From assembly GCF_004784465.1 (NCBI RefSeq), contig NZ_SRRU01000010.1, positions 1 through 64,000 on the forward strand: a stretch of DNA of 64,000 nt, given 5' to 3'. The notes under the pieces are model-generated. The model worked only from the letters and a program-made list of their open reading frames with translations, was not told where the DNA came from and searched no databases. The translations under genes were made by a program, and so were the position numbers. Source of the stretch: Streptomyces griseoluteus. GTDB taxonomy: Bacteria; Actinomycetota; Actinomycetes; Streptomycetales; Streptomycetaceae. Each line of letters opens with the position of its first letter. The first letter of the stretch is position 1. Shown here piece by piece: positions 54,804-62,918 of the stretch.

Positions 54804-55167
54804 CGCCGTCAGCGGTCCCTTCCGCCCGGCCGCGGAGGTCCCCCACTCCGCACGGGCACGTAGGCCAGTACTGCACGCATCCTCGCACCTGTCGCGGCCC
54901 TCCCGCCCGCGTCCCGGTACGAAGTGATCTTGATTGCTCAGCTCTGCCCCCAAAAGTGCCTGACCAGTACCGCGGCGGCGATCACTTGAGATCGGTCACG
55001 TACCGGAAGGGGCAACCGGCGGACCGAGGTGAGCGTCTTTCCACCGAACATGTGCCGGAAGCCGCACGTAGTACTCAGGGGGCGGCTTCCGGAGCGGCCA
55101 CTACAGTGGTCGGAACGCCGGAACACCCCGGCGGCAATCGGCGAACAAGCAGCAGGGAGCGCGTGAC
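54804..55167. other. Divergent intergenic region between FHA-FtsK and pkaA
   Basis: 364 bases with no gene. A CCACTACAGTGG palindrome spans 55098-55109 and contains a TACAGT -10-like hexamer on the plus strand, about 60 bases before pkaA. No further site is recognisable. Confidence 0.45.
55102..55107 (+). promoter_or_regulatory. Candidate -10 of pkaA promoter
   Basis: TACAGT within a 12-base palindrome (CCACTACAGTGG). No good -35 is visible, so the call is tentative. Confidence 0.35.
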
Positions 55168-56856
55168 GTGCGGCCAGTCGGCAGCAAGTACCTGCTCGAG
55201 GAGCCGCTCGGGCGCGGCGCCACGGGCACCGTCTGGCGCGCCCGCCAGCGGGAGACGGCGGGCGCCGAGGCGGCCGTGGCGGGCCAGCCCGGCGAGACGG
55301 TCGCCATCAAGGTCCTCAAGGAGGAGCTGGCGAGCGACCCGGACATCGTGATGCGCTTCCTGCGCGAGCGCTCCGTACTCCTCCGGCTCACCCACCCCAA
55401 CATCGTCCGGGTCCGCGACCTGGTCGTCGAGGGCGACCTGCTGGCGCTCGTCATGGACCTCGTCGAGGGCCCCGACCTGCACCGCTACCTGCGCGAGAAC
55501 GGCACCTTCTCGCCCGTCGCCGCCTCCCTGCTCACCGCCCAGGTCGCCGACGCGCTCGCCGCCAGCCACGCCGACGGCGTCGTCCACCGCGACCTGAAGC
55601 CCGCCAACGTGCTGCTGCGCCAGTACGACGGCCGGATGCACCCGATGCTGACCGACTTCGGCATCGCCCGGCTGGCCGACTCACCCGGTCTGACCCGCAC
55701 CCACGAGTTCGTCGGCACCCCCGCCTACGTCGCCCCGGAGTCCGCCGAGGGTCGCCCGCAGACCTCCGCCGTCGACGTCTACGGCGCCGGCATCCTGCTG
55801 TACGAGCTGGTCACCGGGCGTCCGCCGTTCTCCGGCGCCACCGCCCTGGAGGTGCTGCACCAGCACCTCAGCGCCGAGCCGCGCCGCCCCTCCACCGTCC
55901 CCGACCCGCTGTGGACGGTGATAGAGCGCTGCCTGCGCAAGAACCCCGGGGAACGGCCCAGCGCCGAGAACCTCGCCCGCGCCCTGCGCGTGGTCGCCGA
56001 GGGCGTCGGGGTGCACGCCAACCCCGCGCAGATCGCCGCGGCCGAGGGCGTCGCCGCCCTCCTCGCGCCCGACCCCGCCCCGGCCCCCGTACCGGACGTG
56101 CCCGGCGCCTCCGACGCCACCCAGGTGCTGCCCCCGAACACCGCCCGGGCGGCCTACGACCCCAACGCGGCCACCAGCTTCCTGCCGCACACCGCGGGCC
56201 CGCAGGGCGCCGCCGACCCGACCACCGTCCTCCCGAGCACCGGCGCCGCCGACCCCACCACGGTCATGCCGCCGGTGCCGCAGGGCCAGCCGGGCCAGTA
56301 CGACCCGCAGGACCCCTACGGGCAGAACCAGCAGAACGCGCAGAATCCGGACCAGCCGCACCCCTGGCAGACCCAGCTCCGCGCGGCCCGCGACCGCAAC
56401 GAGCAGACCCAGGTCCAGTACCTCGACCCGGACGAGGACCCGCTGCGCCGCCGCCCCCAGCGGCAGGCCGCCCGCCCGCAGCACCAGCCGCAGCAGCCCC
56501 GCCGGCAGCAGCCGCAGCAGCGTCCGGCGCCCCGGCGCTCGACCCCGCAGCCGCAGCAGTACTCCCCGCCGCCGCAGCCACAGCGCTACGCCCCCGAGCC
56601 GCAGCGGCCCGCGCGCGAGCCCCGCCCGCCCCGGCAGCGCGGCGCCAACCCGATGAAGATCCCCGGCCTGGGCTGCCTCAAGGGATGCCTCTTCACGATC
56701 GTCATCCTGGTCGTGGCGAGCTGGCTGATCTGGGAGCTGACCCCGCTGCACACCTGGGTCGGCCAGGGCAAGGGCTACTGGGACCAGCTCAGCGAGTGGG
56801 CCGGCTCCGTAACCGACTGGTTCAAGAGCCTGGACAGTTCCTCCGGCGGCAACTGA
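55168..56856 (+). CDS. pkaA: Transmembrane Ser/Thr protein kinase
   Basis: 562 aa from GTG 55168, with AGGGAG upstream. Kinase domain at ~10-275: glycine loop GRGATGTV, Lys in VAIKVLKEEL, HRDLKPANVLL (His140, Asp142), DFG Asp163 and GTPAYVAPE. A long Pro/Gln/Arg-rich juxtamembrane linker (~290-495) follows. A single TM helix is near 505-525 (FTIVILVVASWLIWELT). The outer tail is only about 35 residues, with no PASTA repeats, so ligand sensing is not obvious. It is the first of two adjacent kinases and matches the pkaA-pkaB-prfB order of S. coelicolor. Confidence 0.93.
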   Translation: MRPVGSKYLLEEPLGRGATGTVWRARQRETAGAEAAVAGQPGETVAIKVLKEELASDPDIVMRFLRERSVLLRLTHPNIVRVRDLVVEGDLLALVMDLVEGPDLHRYLRENGTFSPVAASLLTAQVADALAASHADGVVHRDLKPANVLLRQYDGRMHPMLTDFGIARLADSPGLTRTHEFVGTPAYVAPESAEGRPQTSAVDVYGAGILLYELVTGRPPFSGATALEVLHQHLSAEPRRPSTVPDPLWTVIERCLRKNPGERPSAENLARALRVVAEGVGVHANPAQIAAAEGVAALLAPDPAPAPVPDVPGASDATQVLPPNTARAAYDPNAATSFLPHTAGPQGAADPTTVLPSTGAADPTTVMPPVPQGQPGQYDPQDPYGQNQQNAQNPDQPHPWQTQLRAARDRNEQTQVQYLDPDEDPLRRRPQRQAARPQHQPQQPRRQQPQQRPAPRRSTPQPQQYSPPPQPQRYAPEPQRPAREPRPPRQRGANPMKIPGLGCLKGCLFTIVILVVASWLIWELTPLHTWVGQGKGYWDQLSEWAGSVTDWFKSLDSSSGGN

Positions 56857-56988
56857 ACGGCTGCTCGCGGAGCCGGTTCTGGGGACTTGTCGACACCCAG
56901 CGGGTGATTTCCGGCTCCGCGGTGAAGGTGACCCCCGTGGGCGCGTAGTTTTGTCGACCCGGGGCAACACGCGTCTGTGGGAGCAGTC

Positions 56989-58209
56989 TTGGCACGGAAG
57001 ATCGGCAGCCGGTACACCGCCAACCAGATCCTGGGGCGGGGCAGCGCCGGGACAGTGTGGCTGGGCGAGGGACCGGACGGGCCCGTCGCCATCAAGATGC
57101 TGCGCGAGGACCTCGCCTCCGACCAGGAGCTGGTCGGACGCTTCGTGCAGGAGCGGACCGCGCTGCTGGGACTCGAGCACCCGCACATCGTGACCGTGCG
57201 GGACCTCGTGGTCGACGGCAACGACCTCGCCCTGGTCATGGACATCGTGCGCGGCACCGACCTGCGCACCCGCCTGGAGCGCGAGCGCCGGCTCGCGCCC
57301 GAGGCCGCGGTGGCGATCGTCGCCGACGTCGCGGACGGGCTCGCCGCCGCGCACGCGGCCGGGGTCGTCCACCGGGACGTCAAGCCGGAGAACATCCTGC
57401 TCGACATGCGCGGCCCGCTCGGCCCCGGCGGCGCCCACCCGGCGCTGCTCACCGACTTCGGCGTGGCCAAGCTCATCGACTCGCCCCGGCGCACGCGTGC
57501 CACGAAGATCATCGGCACCCCGGACTACCTCGCCCCCGAGATCGTCGAGGGCCTGCCCCCGCGCGCGGCCGTCGACATCTACGCCCTCGCCACGGTCCTG
57601 TACGAGCTGCTCGCCGGCTTCACCCCCTTCGGCGGCGGCCACCCCGGCGCGGTGCTGCGCCGGCACGTCACCGAGACCGTCGTGCCGCTGCCCGGCATCC
57701 CCGAGGAGCTGTGGCAGCTCATCGTCCAGTGCCTCGCCAAGGGCCCCGCCTCCCGGCTGCGCGCCTCCGAACTCGCCGCCCGGCTGCGGGAACAGCTCCC
57801 CAGCCTCGCGGGCATCCCCCCGCTGGAGGTCGACGAGCCCGACCCCGAGGCGGCCCCCGAGGAGCCCCCCGCCCCCCTCCCGTCCGGCGAGCCGGTCCGC
57901 CGCCGGGGTGCCGTCTCCCTGGTCCCCGGCCCCAAGCCCGACTCCAACCGCGACACCCACACCTCCATGCGCGTCCCGGCCCCCGACGAGCTGGCCGGCG
58001 GAGCCCACGGCACAGCCCGCGCCCCCCGCACCCCCGGCGCCCCCCGCCCCGGCTCGGCCCGCCACCGGGCCGCTGCCCGGCGCCGCCGGATCACGTTGAC
58101 CGTGGCCGGGGTCCTGCTGGCGGCAGCGGTGGGAGCGGGCGCCTGGGCGGCGACGAGCGGAGGGGACGAGACTCCGCCTCCGGCAGGGAGCAGCACGTCG
58201 GCACCGTGA
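56989..58209 (+). CDS. pkaB: Transmembrane Ser/Thr protein kinase with probable TTG start
   Basis: 406 aa from TTG 56989, chosen because GGGAG lies 6 bases upstream and the protein then begins MARKIGSRYTANQIL; GTG 56977 adds four residues but has a poorer SD. Kinase domain with GRGSAGTV, VAIKMLRED, HRDVKPENILLD (Asp130), DFG Asp156 and GTPDYLAPE. A Pro-rich linker leads to a TM helix near 365-387 and a very short outer tail. It resembles PkaA (LVVDGNDLALVMDIV) and may come from duplication. It is transcribed after pkaA, with 132 bases between. Confidence 0.9.
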   Translation: MARKIGSRYTANQILGRGSAGTVWLGEGPDGPVAIKMLREDLASDQELVGRFVQERTALLGLEHPHIVTVRDLVVDGNDLALVMDIVRGTDLRTRLERERRLAPEAAVAIVADVADGLAAAHAAGVVHRDVKPENILLDMRGPLGPGGAHPALLTDFGVAKLIDSPRRTRATKIIGTPDYLAPEIVEGLPPRAAVDIYALATVLYELLAGFTPFGGGHPGAVLRRHVTETVVPLPGIPEELWQLIVQCLAKGPASRLRASELAARLREQLPSLAGIPPLEVDEPDPEAAPEEPPAPLPSGEPVRRRGAVSLVPGPKPDSNRDTHTSMRVPAPDELAGGAHGTARAPRTPGAPRPGSARHRAAARRRRITLTVAGVLLAAAVGAGAWAATSGGDETPPPAGSSTSAP

Positions 58210-58226
58210 AGCCCAGGTCAGGCATA

Positions 58227-58300
58227 TTCAGCCCGTCCGGCGTTTGAGGACGAGGCCCCTTGTGGGCCGACAGCGGGGGTCCGGGGGCGGCAGCCCCTGG
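58227..58300 (+). repeat. Streptomyces-type dispersed intergenic repeat
   Basis: This contains the block AGCCCGTCCGGCGTTTGAGG followed by GACGAGG and ends GGGGGTCCGGGGGCGGCAGC, with arms that can form a hairpin (GGGGGCGG / CAGCCCC). I recognise this as a short repeat seen between genes in many Streptomyces genomes, here between pkaB and prfB. It may help end transcription or form RNA structure. Confidence 0.7.
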
Positions 58301-58370
58301 TACGCGCCCCGCAGCACCTCGCACCATCGTGGGCCAGACCGTCGGAGACCTCCGCACCCGGCGGAGCCGT

Positions 58371-58376
58371 TACGCT
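58371..58376 (+). promoter_or_regulatory. -10 element of a probable leaderless prfB promoter
   Basis: TACGCT, 6 bases, then GTG at 58383; no SD. Confidence 0.55.
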
Positions 58377-58382
58377 GGGGGC

Positions 58383-59489
58383 GTGGCAGTCGTCGATGTA
58401 TCCGAAGAGCTGAAGTCCCTCTCCTCGACCATGGAGTCGATCGAGGCCGTCCTGGACCTCGACAAGCTGAGGGCAGACATCGCCGTGCTCGAGGAGCAGG
58501 CGGCCGCGCCGTCCCTCTGGGACAACCCGGACGAGGCGCAGAAGATCACCAGCAAGCTCTCCCACCTCCAGGCCGAGGTCAGGAAGGCCGAGGGGCTGCG
58601 CGGCCGGATCGACGATCTCGCCGTGCTCTTCGAGATGGCCGAGGAGGAGGACGACCCGGACACCCTCGCCGAGGCGGAGTCCGAGCTGGTCGCGGTGAAG
58701 AAGGCGCTGGACGAGATGGAGGTCCGTACCCTCCTGTCCGGTGAGTACGACTCCCGCGAGGCGCTGGTCAACATCCGCGCCGAGGCGGGCGGCGTCGACG
58801 CCGCCGACTTCGCCGAGCAGCTCCAGCGCATGTACCTCCGCTGGGCCGAGCGGCACGGCTACAAGACGGAGATCTACGAGACGTCGTACGCCGAAGAGGC
58901 CGGCATCAAGTCGACCACCTTCGCCGTCCAGATCCCGTACGCGTACGGCACGCTCTCGGTCGAGCAGGGCACGCACCGCCTGGTGCGCATCTCGCCGTTC
59001 GACAACCAGGGCCGCCGCCAGACCTCCTTCGCGGGTGTCGAGGTGCTCCCGGTCGTGGAGCAGACCGACCACGTCGAGATCGACGAGTCGGACCTGCGCA
59101 TCGACGTGTACCGCTCCTCGGGCCCCGGCGGCCAGGGCGTGAACACCACGGACTCCGCGGTCCGCCTGACCCACCTGCCCACCGGCATCGTGGTCTCCTG
59201 CCAGAACGAGCGCTCGCAGATCCAGAACAAGGCCACGGCGATGAACGTCCTCCAGGCCAAGCTGCTGGAGCGCCAGCGGCAGGAGGAGCGCGCCAAGATG
59301 GACGCCCTCAAGGGCGACGGCGGCAGCTCCTGGGGCAACCAGATGCGGTCGTACGTCCTGCACCCCTACCAGATGGTCAAGGACCTGCGCACCGAGTTCG
59401 AGGTCGGCAACCCGCAGTCCGTGCTCGACGGTGAGATCGACGGCTTCCTGGAGGCCGGAATTCGCTGGCGCAAGCAGCAGGAGAAGTAA
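58383..59489 (+). CDS. prfB: Peptide chain release factor 2
   Basis: 368 aa. Releases the peptide at UGA and UAA stop codons. The stop-codon-reading tripeptide SPF is at 204-206 (RISPFDNQG), and the peptidyl-hydrolase GGQ at 249-251 (SGPGGQGVN). There is no in-frame TGA near residue 25, so the RF2 autoregulatory frameshift of E. coli is absent; the gene is one open frame from GTG 58383. Expression is apparently leaderless. It is followed by a terminator hairpin at 59514. Confidence 0.96.
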   Translation: MAVVDVSEELKSLSSTMESIEAVLDLDKLRADIAVLEEQAAAPSLWDNPDEAQKITSKLSHLQAEVRKAEGLRGRIDDLAVLFEMAEEEDDPDTLAEAESELVAVKKALDEMEVRTLLSGEYDSREALVNIRAEAGGVDAADFAEQLQRMYLRWAERHGYKTEIYETSYAEEAGIKSTTFAVQIPYAYGTLSVEQGTHRLVRISPFDNQGRRQTSFAGVEVLPVVEQTDHVEIDESDLRIDVYRSSGPGGQGVNTTDSAVRLTHLPTGIVVSCQNERSQIQNKATAMNVLQAKLLERQRQEERAKMDALKGDGGSSWGNQMRSYVLHPYQMVKDLRTEFEVGNPQSVLDGEIDGFLEAGIRWRKQQEK

Positions 59490-59513
59490 GTTTGTCGACA
59501 TGACAACCTCTCG

Positions 59514-59546
59514 CAACTGCCGTCCACTGGGCGGCAGTTGTTTTAT
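59514..59546 (+). terminator. prfB terminator
   Basis: Stem CAACTGCCG / CGGCAGTTG followed by TTTT, about 25 bases after the prfB stop. This is a classic intrinsic terminator. Confidence 0.88.
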
Positions 59547-59625
59547 GTGTGGGGCTTAGGTCACAGTCACATCAACCAACTCCCGCCAAACGCACCTCCC
59601 ATGGGACATTGCGCCCGCAACGGCC

Positions 59626-59654
59626 TTGACGTTGCTTAAAAAAATGGGAAAGGT
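59626..59654 (+). promoter_or_regulatory. Candidate promoter of the surface-protein gene
   Basis: TTGACG with a 17-base spacer to AAAGGT; the -10 is a poor match, so this is tentative. Confidence 0.25.
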
Positions 59655-59816
59655 GAAGCGCGGCATGCGTATCCGTGGGGCGCATGTGAACCGGGGGAAC
59701 GGGAGAGCGCCAGGTGCCGGCCGAGGGCCGGAACCGGTGTCGTCAGCTACCTCCGTCGAGCACGGGCCGCCCCACGCGCCGCCACATCGACAACAGCTAC
59801 TGGGGGTAGCAACCAT

Positions 59817-60671
59817 ATGACGAAGAAGACGCGCGTCCGCGTCGCACGTATAGCCGCCGGCGCCGTGATGGCCGCCGGCGCCTCGCTGATGGTGGCCGGC
59901 GTGGCCTCCGCCGACCCGGGCCCCGATCCCGACCCGACCTGTGGCGTCCTCGTCACCTGCACCGACCCGGACCCCGGCACGGTCGGCGGCGGCGACTCCT
60001 CCGGCGGTGACACCACCGGTGGCGACACGACCGGCGGGGACACCACCGGTGGTGACACGACCGGCGGCGACGTCAGCATCGGCGGGGTCATCGGCGGCGT
60101 GATCGGCGGCGGCGACTCCTCCGGTGGTGACACCACGGGCGGTGACACCGGCGGCGACACCACGGGTGGTGACACGACCGGCGGTTCCACCACGACGGGC
60201 GGCGGCTCCACCACGGGCGGCTCGACCACGACCGGCGGCGGCTCGACGACCGGTGGCGGCTCGACGACCGGTGGCGGTTCGACGACCGGCGGCGGTTCCA
60301 CGGGCGGCTCCTCCACCACGGGTGGCTCCACCGCCGGTGGGTCCACCACGGGCGGTGACGAGTCCACCGGCGGCACCTCCGGCGGTTCCACCAACGGCGG
60401 TGGCTCCGCCACGGGCGGCGGTGACACCACCGGCGGCACCACCCCCGACGGCGGCAACGACAACGTCTCCCAGGAGGAGGGCACCTCCGCCCTCACCGAC
60501 ACCGGCTCGGACACCACCGCGCAGCAGACCGGGAACGGCAAGCAGCTGGCCGAGACCGGCGCGGGGGAGACCACGTTCCTGCTGGTCGGCGCCGCGACGA
60601 TGATCGCGGGCGGCGTCGCCTTCCGCGTCCTGCCGCGCCTGGCGGGCAACCGCGGCGGCACGGCCGCCTGA
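59817..60671 (+). CDS. Gly/Ser/Thr-rich sortase-anchored surface protein with LAETG signal
   Basis: 284 aa. Signal peptide at 1-32 (VAGVASA cleavage). Two cysteines five residues apart (TCGVLVTC) follow. About 170 residues of GGDTT, GGGSTT and GGSTT-like repeats make up the middle. The C-terminus has a cell-wall sorting signal: LAETG (244-248), a hydrophobic helix and a basic end (RLAGNR). The LAXTG form is recognised by class E sortases of actinobacteria. Function is unknown; the repeats may form a flexible stalk. No adhesin or enzyme domain is present. Confidence 0.85.
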   Translation: MTKKTRVRVARIAAGAVMAAGASLMVAGVASADPGPDPDPTCGVLVTCTDPDPGTVGGGDSSGGDTTGGDTTGGDTTGGDTTGGDVSIGGVIGGVIGGGDSSGGDTTGGDTGGDTTGGDTTGGSTTTGGGSTTGGSTTTGGGSTTGGGSTTGGGSTTGGGSTGGSSTTGGSTAGGSTTGGDESTGGTSGGSTNGGGSATGGGDTTGGTTPDGGNDNVSQEEGTSALTDTGSDTTAQQTGNGKQLAETGAGETTFLLVGAATMIAGGVAFRVLPRLAGNRGGTAA

Positions 60672-60714
60672 GGGTAGCTGAAACGTCACCCCCCGCAACG
60701 CGAGCGGGGAAAGG

Positions 60715-60746
60715 GAAGGGCCCGGAGCACCCGCTCCGGGCCCTTC
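60715..60746. terminator. Bidirectional terminator between convergent genes
   Basis: Stem AAGGGCCCGGAGC / GCTCCGGGCCCTT, loop four bases. It lies about 45 bases after the surface-protein stop and about 20 before the end of the minus-strand small gene. Confidence 0.88.
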
Positions 60747-60764
60747 CTCGTGTCCTTGGGAGAC

Positions 60765-60959
60765 CTAGACGGTCTGGTGCGCCAGCAGCGCCGTCAGCGC
60801 GATCAGCACCACCAGCAGCGCGACCAGTGCCGCCGGGCTCACCCCGCCCAGGAACCCCGCCTGCTGCTGGAGCCGCTCACGGCTCGCCCGGCACACCGGA
60901 CAGCGGCCCTCACTCACGGGCGCCGCGCAGTTCGCGCACACCAACCGGTCGTACGTCAT
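60765..60959 (-). CDS. Small zinc-ribbon membrane peptide
   Basis: 64 aa. MTYDRLVCANCAAPVSEG is followed by RCPVC: two CxxC pairs that form a zinc-ribbon-like motif. A helical RASRERLQQQ segment and a C-terminal TM helix (PAALVALLVVLIALTALLA) follow. GAGGAGGG lies 5 to 8 bases before the ATG, a strong SD that supports a real gene. It is too small to assign a function. It is convergent to the surface-protein gene and divergent from ftsE. Confidence 0.75.
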   Translation of the reverse strand: MTYDRLVCANCAAPVSEGRCPVCRASRERLQQQAGFLGGVSPAALVALLVVLIALTALLAHQTV

Positions 60960-61163
60960 GCGCTCGCCCTCCTCGTGCCAGGCCCTCAACCCCGTACAAC
61001 GCCGACGGGAACGAGAACGTTCCCCCTCCACTCTGCCAGGTTCCCCCCGAAAGAGCGCGGGCGCTCCGGAAAGCGGGGAGAGCCGCCCGTGCGACCGCCC
61101 GTACAAAAACACACAAGTCTCTCCCAACGCGACCGGGTCCTGCGTAGGCGCTCCCGGTTCGCG

Positions 61164-61169
61164 TATGGT
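61164..61169 (+). promoter_or_regulatory. Candidate -10 of the ftsEX promoter
   Basis: TATGGT lies about 37 bases before the ftsE GTG. The -35 is not clear. Confidence 0.35.
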
Positions 61170-61205
61170 CACGCTCATCATCCCCCGGCGACCCGTGGTG
61201 CATCC

Positions 61206-61895
61206 GTGATCCGATTCGACAGTGTCTCCAAGGTCTACCCCAAGCAGACCCGCCCCGCCCTCAGGGAGGTGTCCCTGGAAGTGGAGAAGGGCGAGTTCGT
61301 CTTCCTCGTGGGGTCGTCCGGCTCCGGCAAGTCGACCTTCCTCAGGCTGGTGCTCCGCGAGGAGCGCTGCAGCCACGGCCAGGTGCACGTCCTCGGCAAG
61401 GACCTCGCCCGGCTGTCCAACTGGAAGGTGCCGCAGATGCGCCGCCAGCTCGGGACGGTCTTCCAGGACTTCCGCCTGCTGCCCAACAAGACGGTCGCGG
61501 AGAACGTGGCCTTCGCGCAGGAGGTCATCGGCAAGTCCCGCGGCGAGATCCGCAAGTCCGTGCCCCAGGTGCTCGACCTCGTCGGGCTCGGCGGCAAGGA
61601 GGACCGCATGCCGGGCGAGCTGTCCGGTGGTGAGCAGCAACGCGTCGCCATCGCGCGGGCGTTCGTCAACCGGCCCAAGCTGCTGATCGCCGACGAGCCC
61701 ACCGGCAACCTCGACCCGCAGACCTCCGTCGGCATCATGAAGCTGCTCGACCGCATCAACCGGACGGGCACCACCGTCATCATGGCGACGCACGACCAGA
61801 ACATCGTGGACCAGATGCGCAAGCGCGTCATCGAGCTGGAGAAGGGCCGCCTCGTACGCGACCAGGCCCGCGGCGTCTACGGCTACCAGCACTGA
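61206..61895 (+). CDS. ftsE: Cell-division ABC transporter ATPase FtsE
   Basis: 229 aa from GTG 61206 (VIRFDSVSKVYPKQ). Walker A GSSGSGKST (36-44), Q-loop VFQDFRLLPNKTV, signature LSGGEQQR, Walker B LLIADEPTGNLD and His in MATHDQNI are all present. With FtsX it forms an ATP-driven complex that activates cell-wall hydrolases (NlpC/P60 proteins in actinobacteria) during division. A TATGGT -10 lies at 61164-61169, about 37 bases upstream. It is 35 bases from ftsX. Confidence 0.96.
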   Translation: MIRFDSVSKVYPKQTRPALREVSLEVEKGEFVFLVGSSGSGKSTFLRLVLREERCSHGQVHVLGKDLARLSNWKVPQMRRQLGTVFQDFRLLPNKTVAENVAFAQEVIGKSRGEIRKSVPQVLDLVGLGGKEDRMPGELSGGEQQRVAIARAFVNRPKLLIADEPTGNLDPQTSVGIMKLLDRINRTGTTVIMATHDQNIVDQMRKRVIELEKGRLVRDQARGVYGYQH

Positions 61896-61930
61896 AGCAA
61901 GTTCACGACGGAAAGGCTTGACCAGACGCC

Positions 61931-62851
61931 ATGCGCGCCCAGTTCGTCATGTCGGAGATCGGTGTCGGTCTCCGCCGCAACCTGACGATGACCTTCGCCG
62001 TCATCGTCTCCGTCGCCCTGTCCCTGGCCCTCTTCGGCGGCTCCCTGATGATGAGCGACCAGGTGAGCACCATGAAGGGCTACTGGTACGACAAGGTCAA
62101 CGTCTCGATCTTCCTCTGCAACAAGAGCGACGCCCAGTCGGACGTCAACTGCGCCAAGGGCGCCGCCACCGAGGACCAGAAGAAGCAGATCCAGGCCGAC
62201 CTCGGCAAGATGTCCTCCATCGTGGAGAAGGTCACCTACGAGTCGCAGGACACCGCCTACAAGCACTACAAGGAGCAGTTCGGCAACTCCCCGCTGGCCA
62301 GCTCGCTGACGCCGGACCAGATGCAGGAGTCGTACCGGATCAAGCTCAAGGACCCGCAGAAGTACCAGGTGATCGCCACCGCGTTCAACGGACGTGCCGG
62401 TGTGCAGTCGGTGCAGGACCAGCGGAGCATCCTCGACAACCTCTTCCAGCTGCTCAACCTGATGAACCGGGCCGCGCTGTTCCTGATGGCGCTGATGCTG
62501 TTCGTCGCGCTGCTGCTGATCGTCAACACCGTGCGGGTGTCCGCGTTCAGCCGCCGCCGCGAGACCGGGATCATGCGGCTGGTCGGCGCCTCCGGGTTCT
62601 ACATCCAGGCGCCGTTCATCATGGAGGCCGCGGTCGCCGGACTCATCGGCGGCAGCCTCGCGTGCGTCTTCCTGGTGCTGGGCCGGTACTTCACGATCGA
62701 CCACGGCATGGCCCTCTCCAGCAAGCTCACGCTGATCAACTTCATCGGCTGGGACTCGGTGTTGACCAAGCTGCCGCTGATCCTCGCGACCAGCGTGCTG
62801 ATGCCTTCGCTGGCGGCGTTCTTCGCGTTGCGCAAGTACCTGAAGGTGTGA
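61931..62851 (+). CDS. ftsX: Cell-division membrane protein FtsX
   Basis: 306 aa. Cytoplasmic N-terminus, TM1 at ~21-43, a large extracytoplasmic domain (~45-165) and three C-terminal TM helices with the conserved SAFSRRRETGIMRLVGASGF coupling segment (FtsX_actin type). It transmits the FtsE ATPase cycle to peptidoglycan hydrolases. The outer domain has two Cys (FLCNKSD, VNCAKG) that may form a disulfide. SD GGAAAGG is placed some 15 bases upstream; otherwise the start is clear. Confidence 0.96.
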   Translation: MRAQFVMSEIGVGLRRNLTMTFAVIVSVALSLALFGGSLMMSDQVSTMKGYWYDKVNVSIFLCNKSDAQSDVNCAKGAATEDQKKQIQADLGKMSSIVEKVTYESQDTAYKHYKEQFGNSPLASSLTPDQMQESYRIKLKDPQKYQVIATAFNGRAGVQSVQDQRSILDNLFQLLNLMNRAALFLMALMLFVALLLIVNTVRVSAFSRRRETGIMRLVGASGFYIQAPFIMEAAVAGLIGGSLACVFLVLGRYFTIDHGMALSSKLTLINFIGWDSVLTKLPLILATSVLMPSLAAFFALRKYLKV

Positions 62852-62860
62852 CACATGCCA

Positions 62861-62897
62861 AGAGGGCCGTACAGGCATCCGTCTGTACGGCCCTTCG
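62861..62897 (+). terminator. ftsEX terminator
   Basis: Stem AGGGCCGTACAG / CTGTACGGCCCT, loop 8 bases, followed by TTCG. Confidence 0.88.
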
Positions 62898-62905
62898 CGT
62901 TGTCC

Positions 62906-62911
62906 TAGACT
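62906..62911 (+). promoter_or_regulatory. -10 element of a probable leaderless promoter (S41 protease)
   Basis: TAGACT, 7 bases, then ATG at 62919. It lies right after the ftsEX terminator; no SD. Confidence 0.55.
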
Positions 62912-62918
62912 CACCGCC

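Larger units (their letters stand above)
59490..59816 (+). other. Intergenic region before the sorted surface-protein gene
   Basis: 327 bases. After the prfB terminator there is no gene. A TTGACG (59626-59631) and an AT-rich AAAAAAATGGG run follow. This suggests a promoter at about 59626-59655 and a leader of about 160 bases before ATG 59817. SD: GGGGGTAG about 8 bases before the ATG. Confidence 0.45.

Noticed and set aside
59556..60698. Antisense frames of 304-380 codons in the surface-protein repeats
   Set aside because: The low-complexity GGC/GGT/ACC repeats are open in most frames. The sense frame alone has a signal peptide and a sorting signal.
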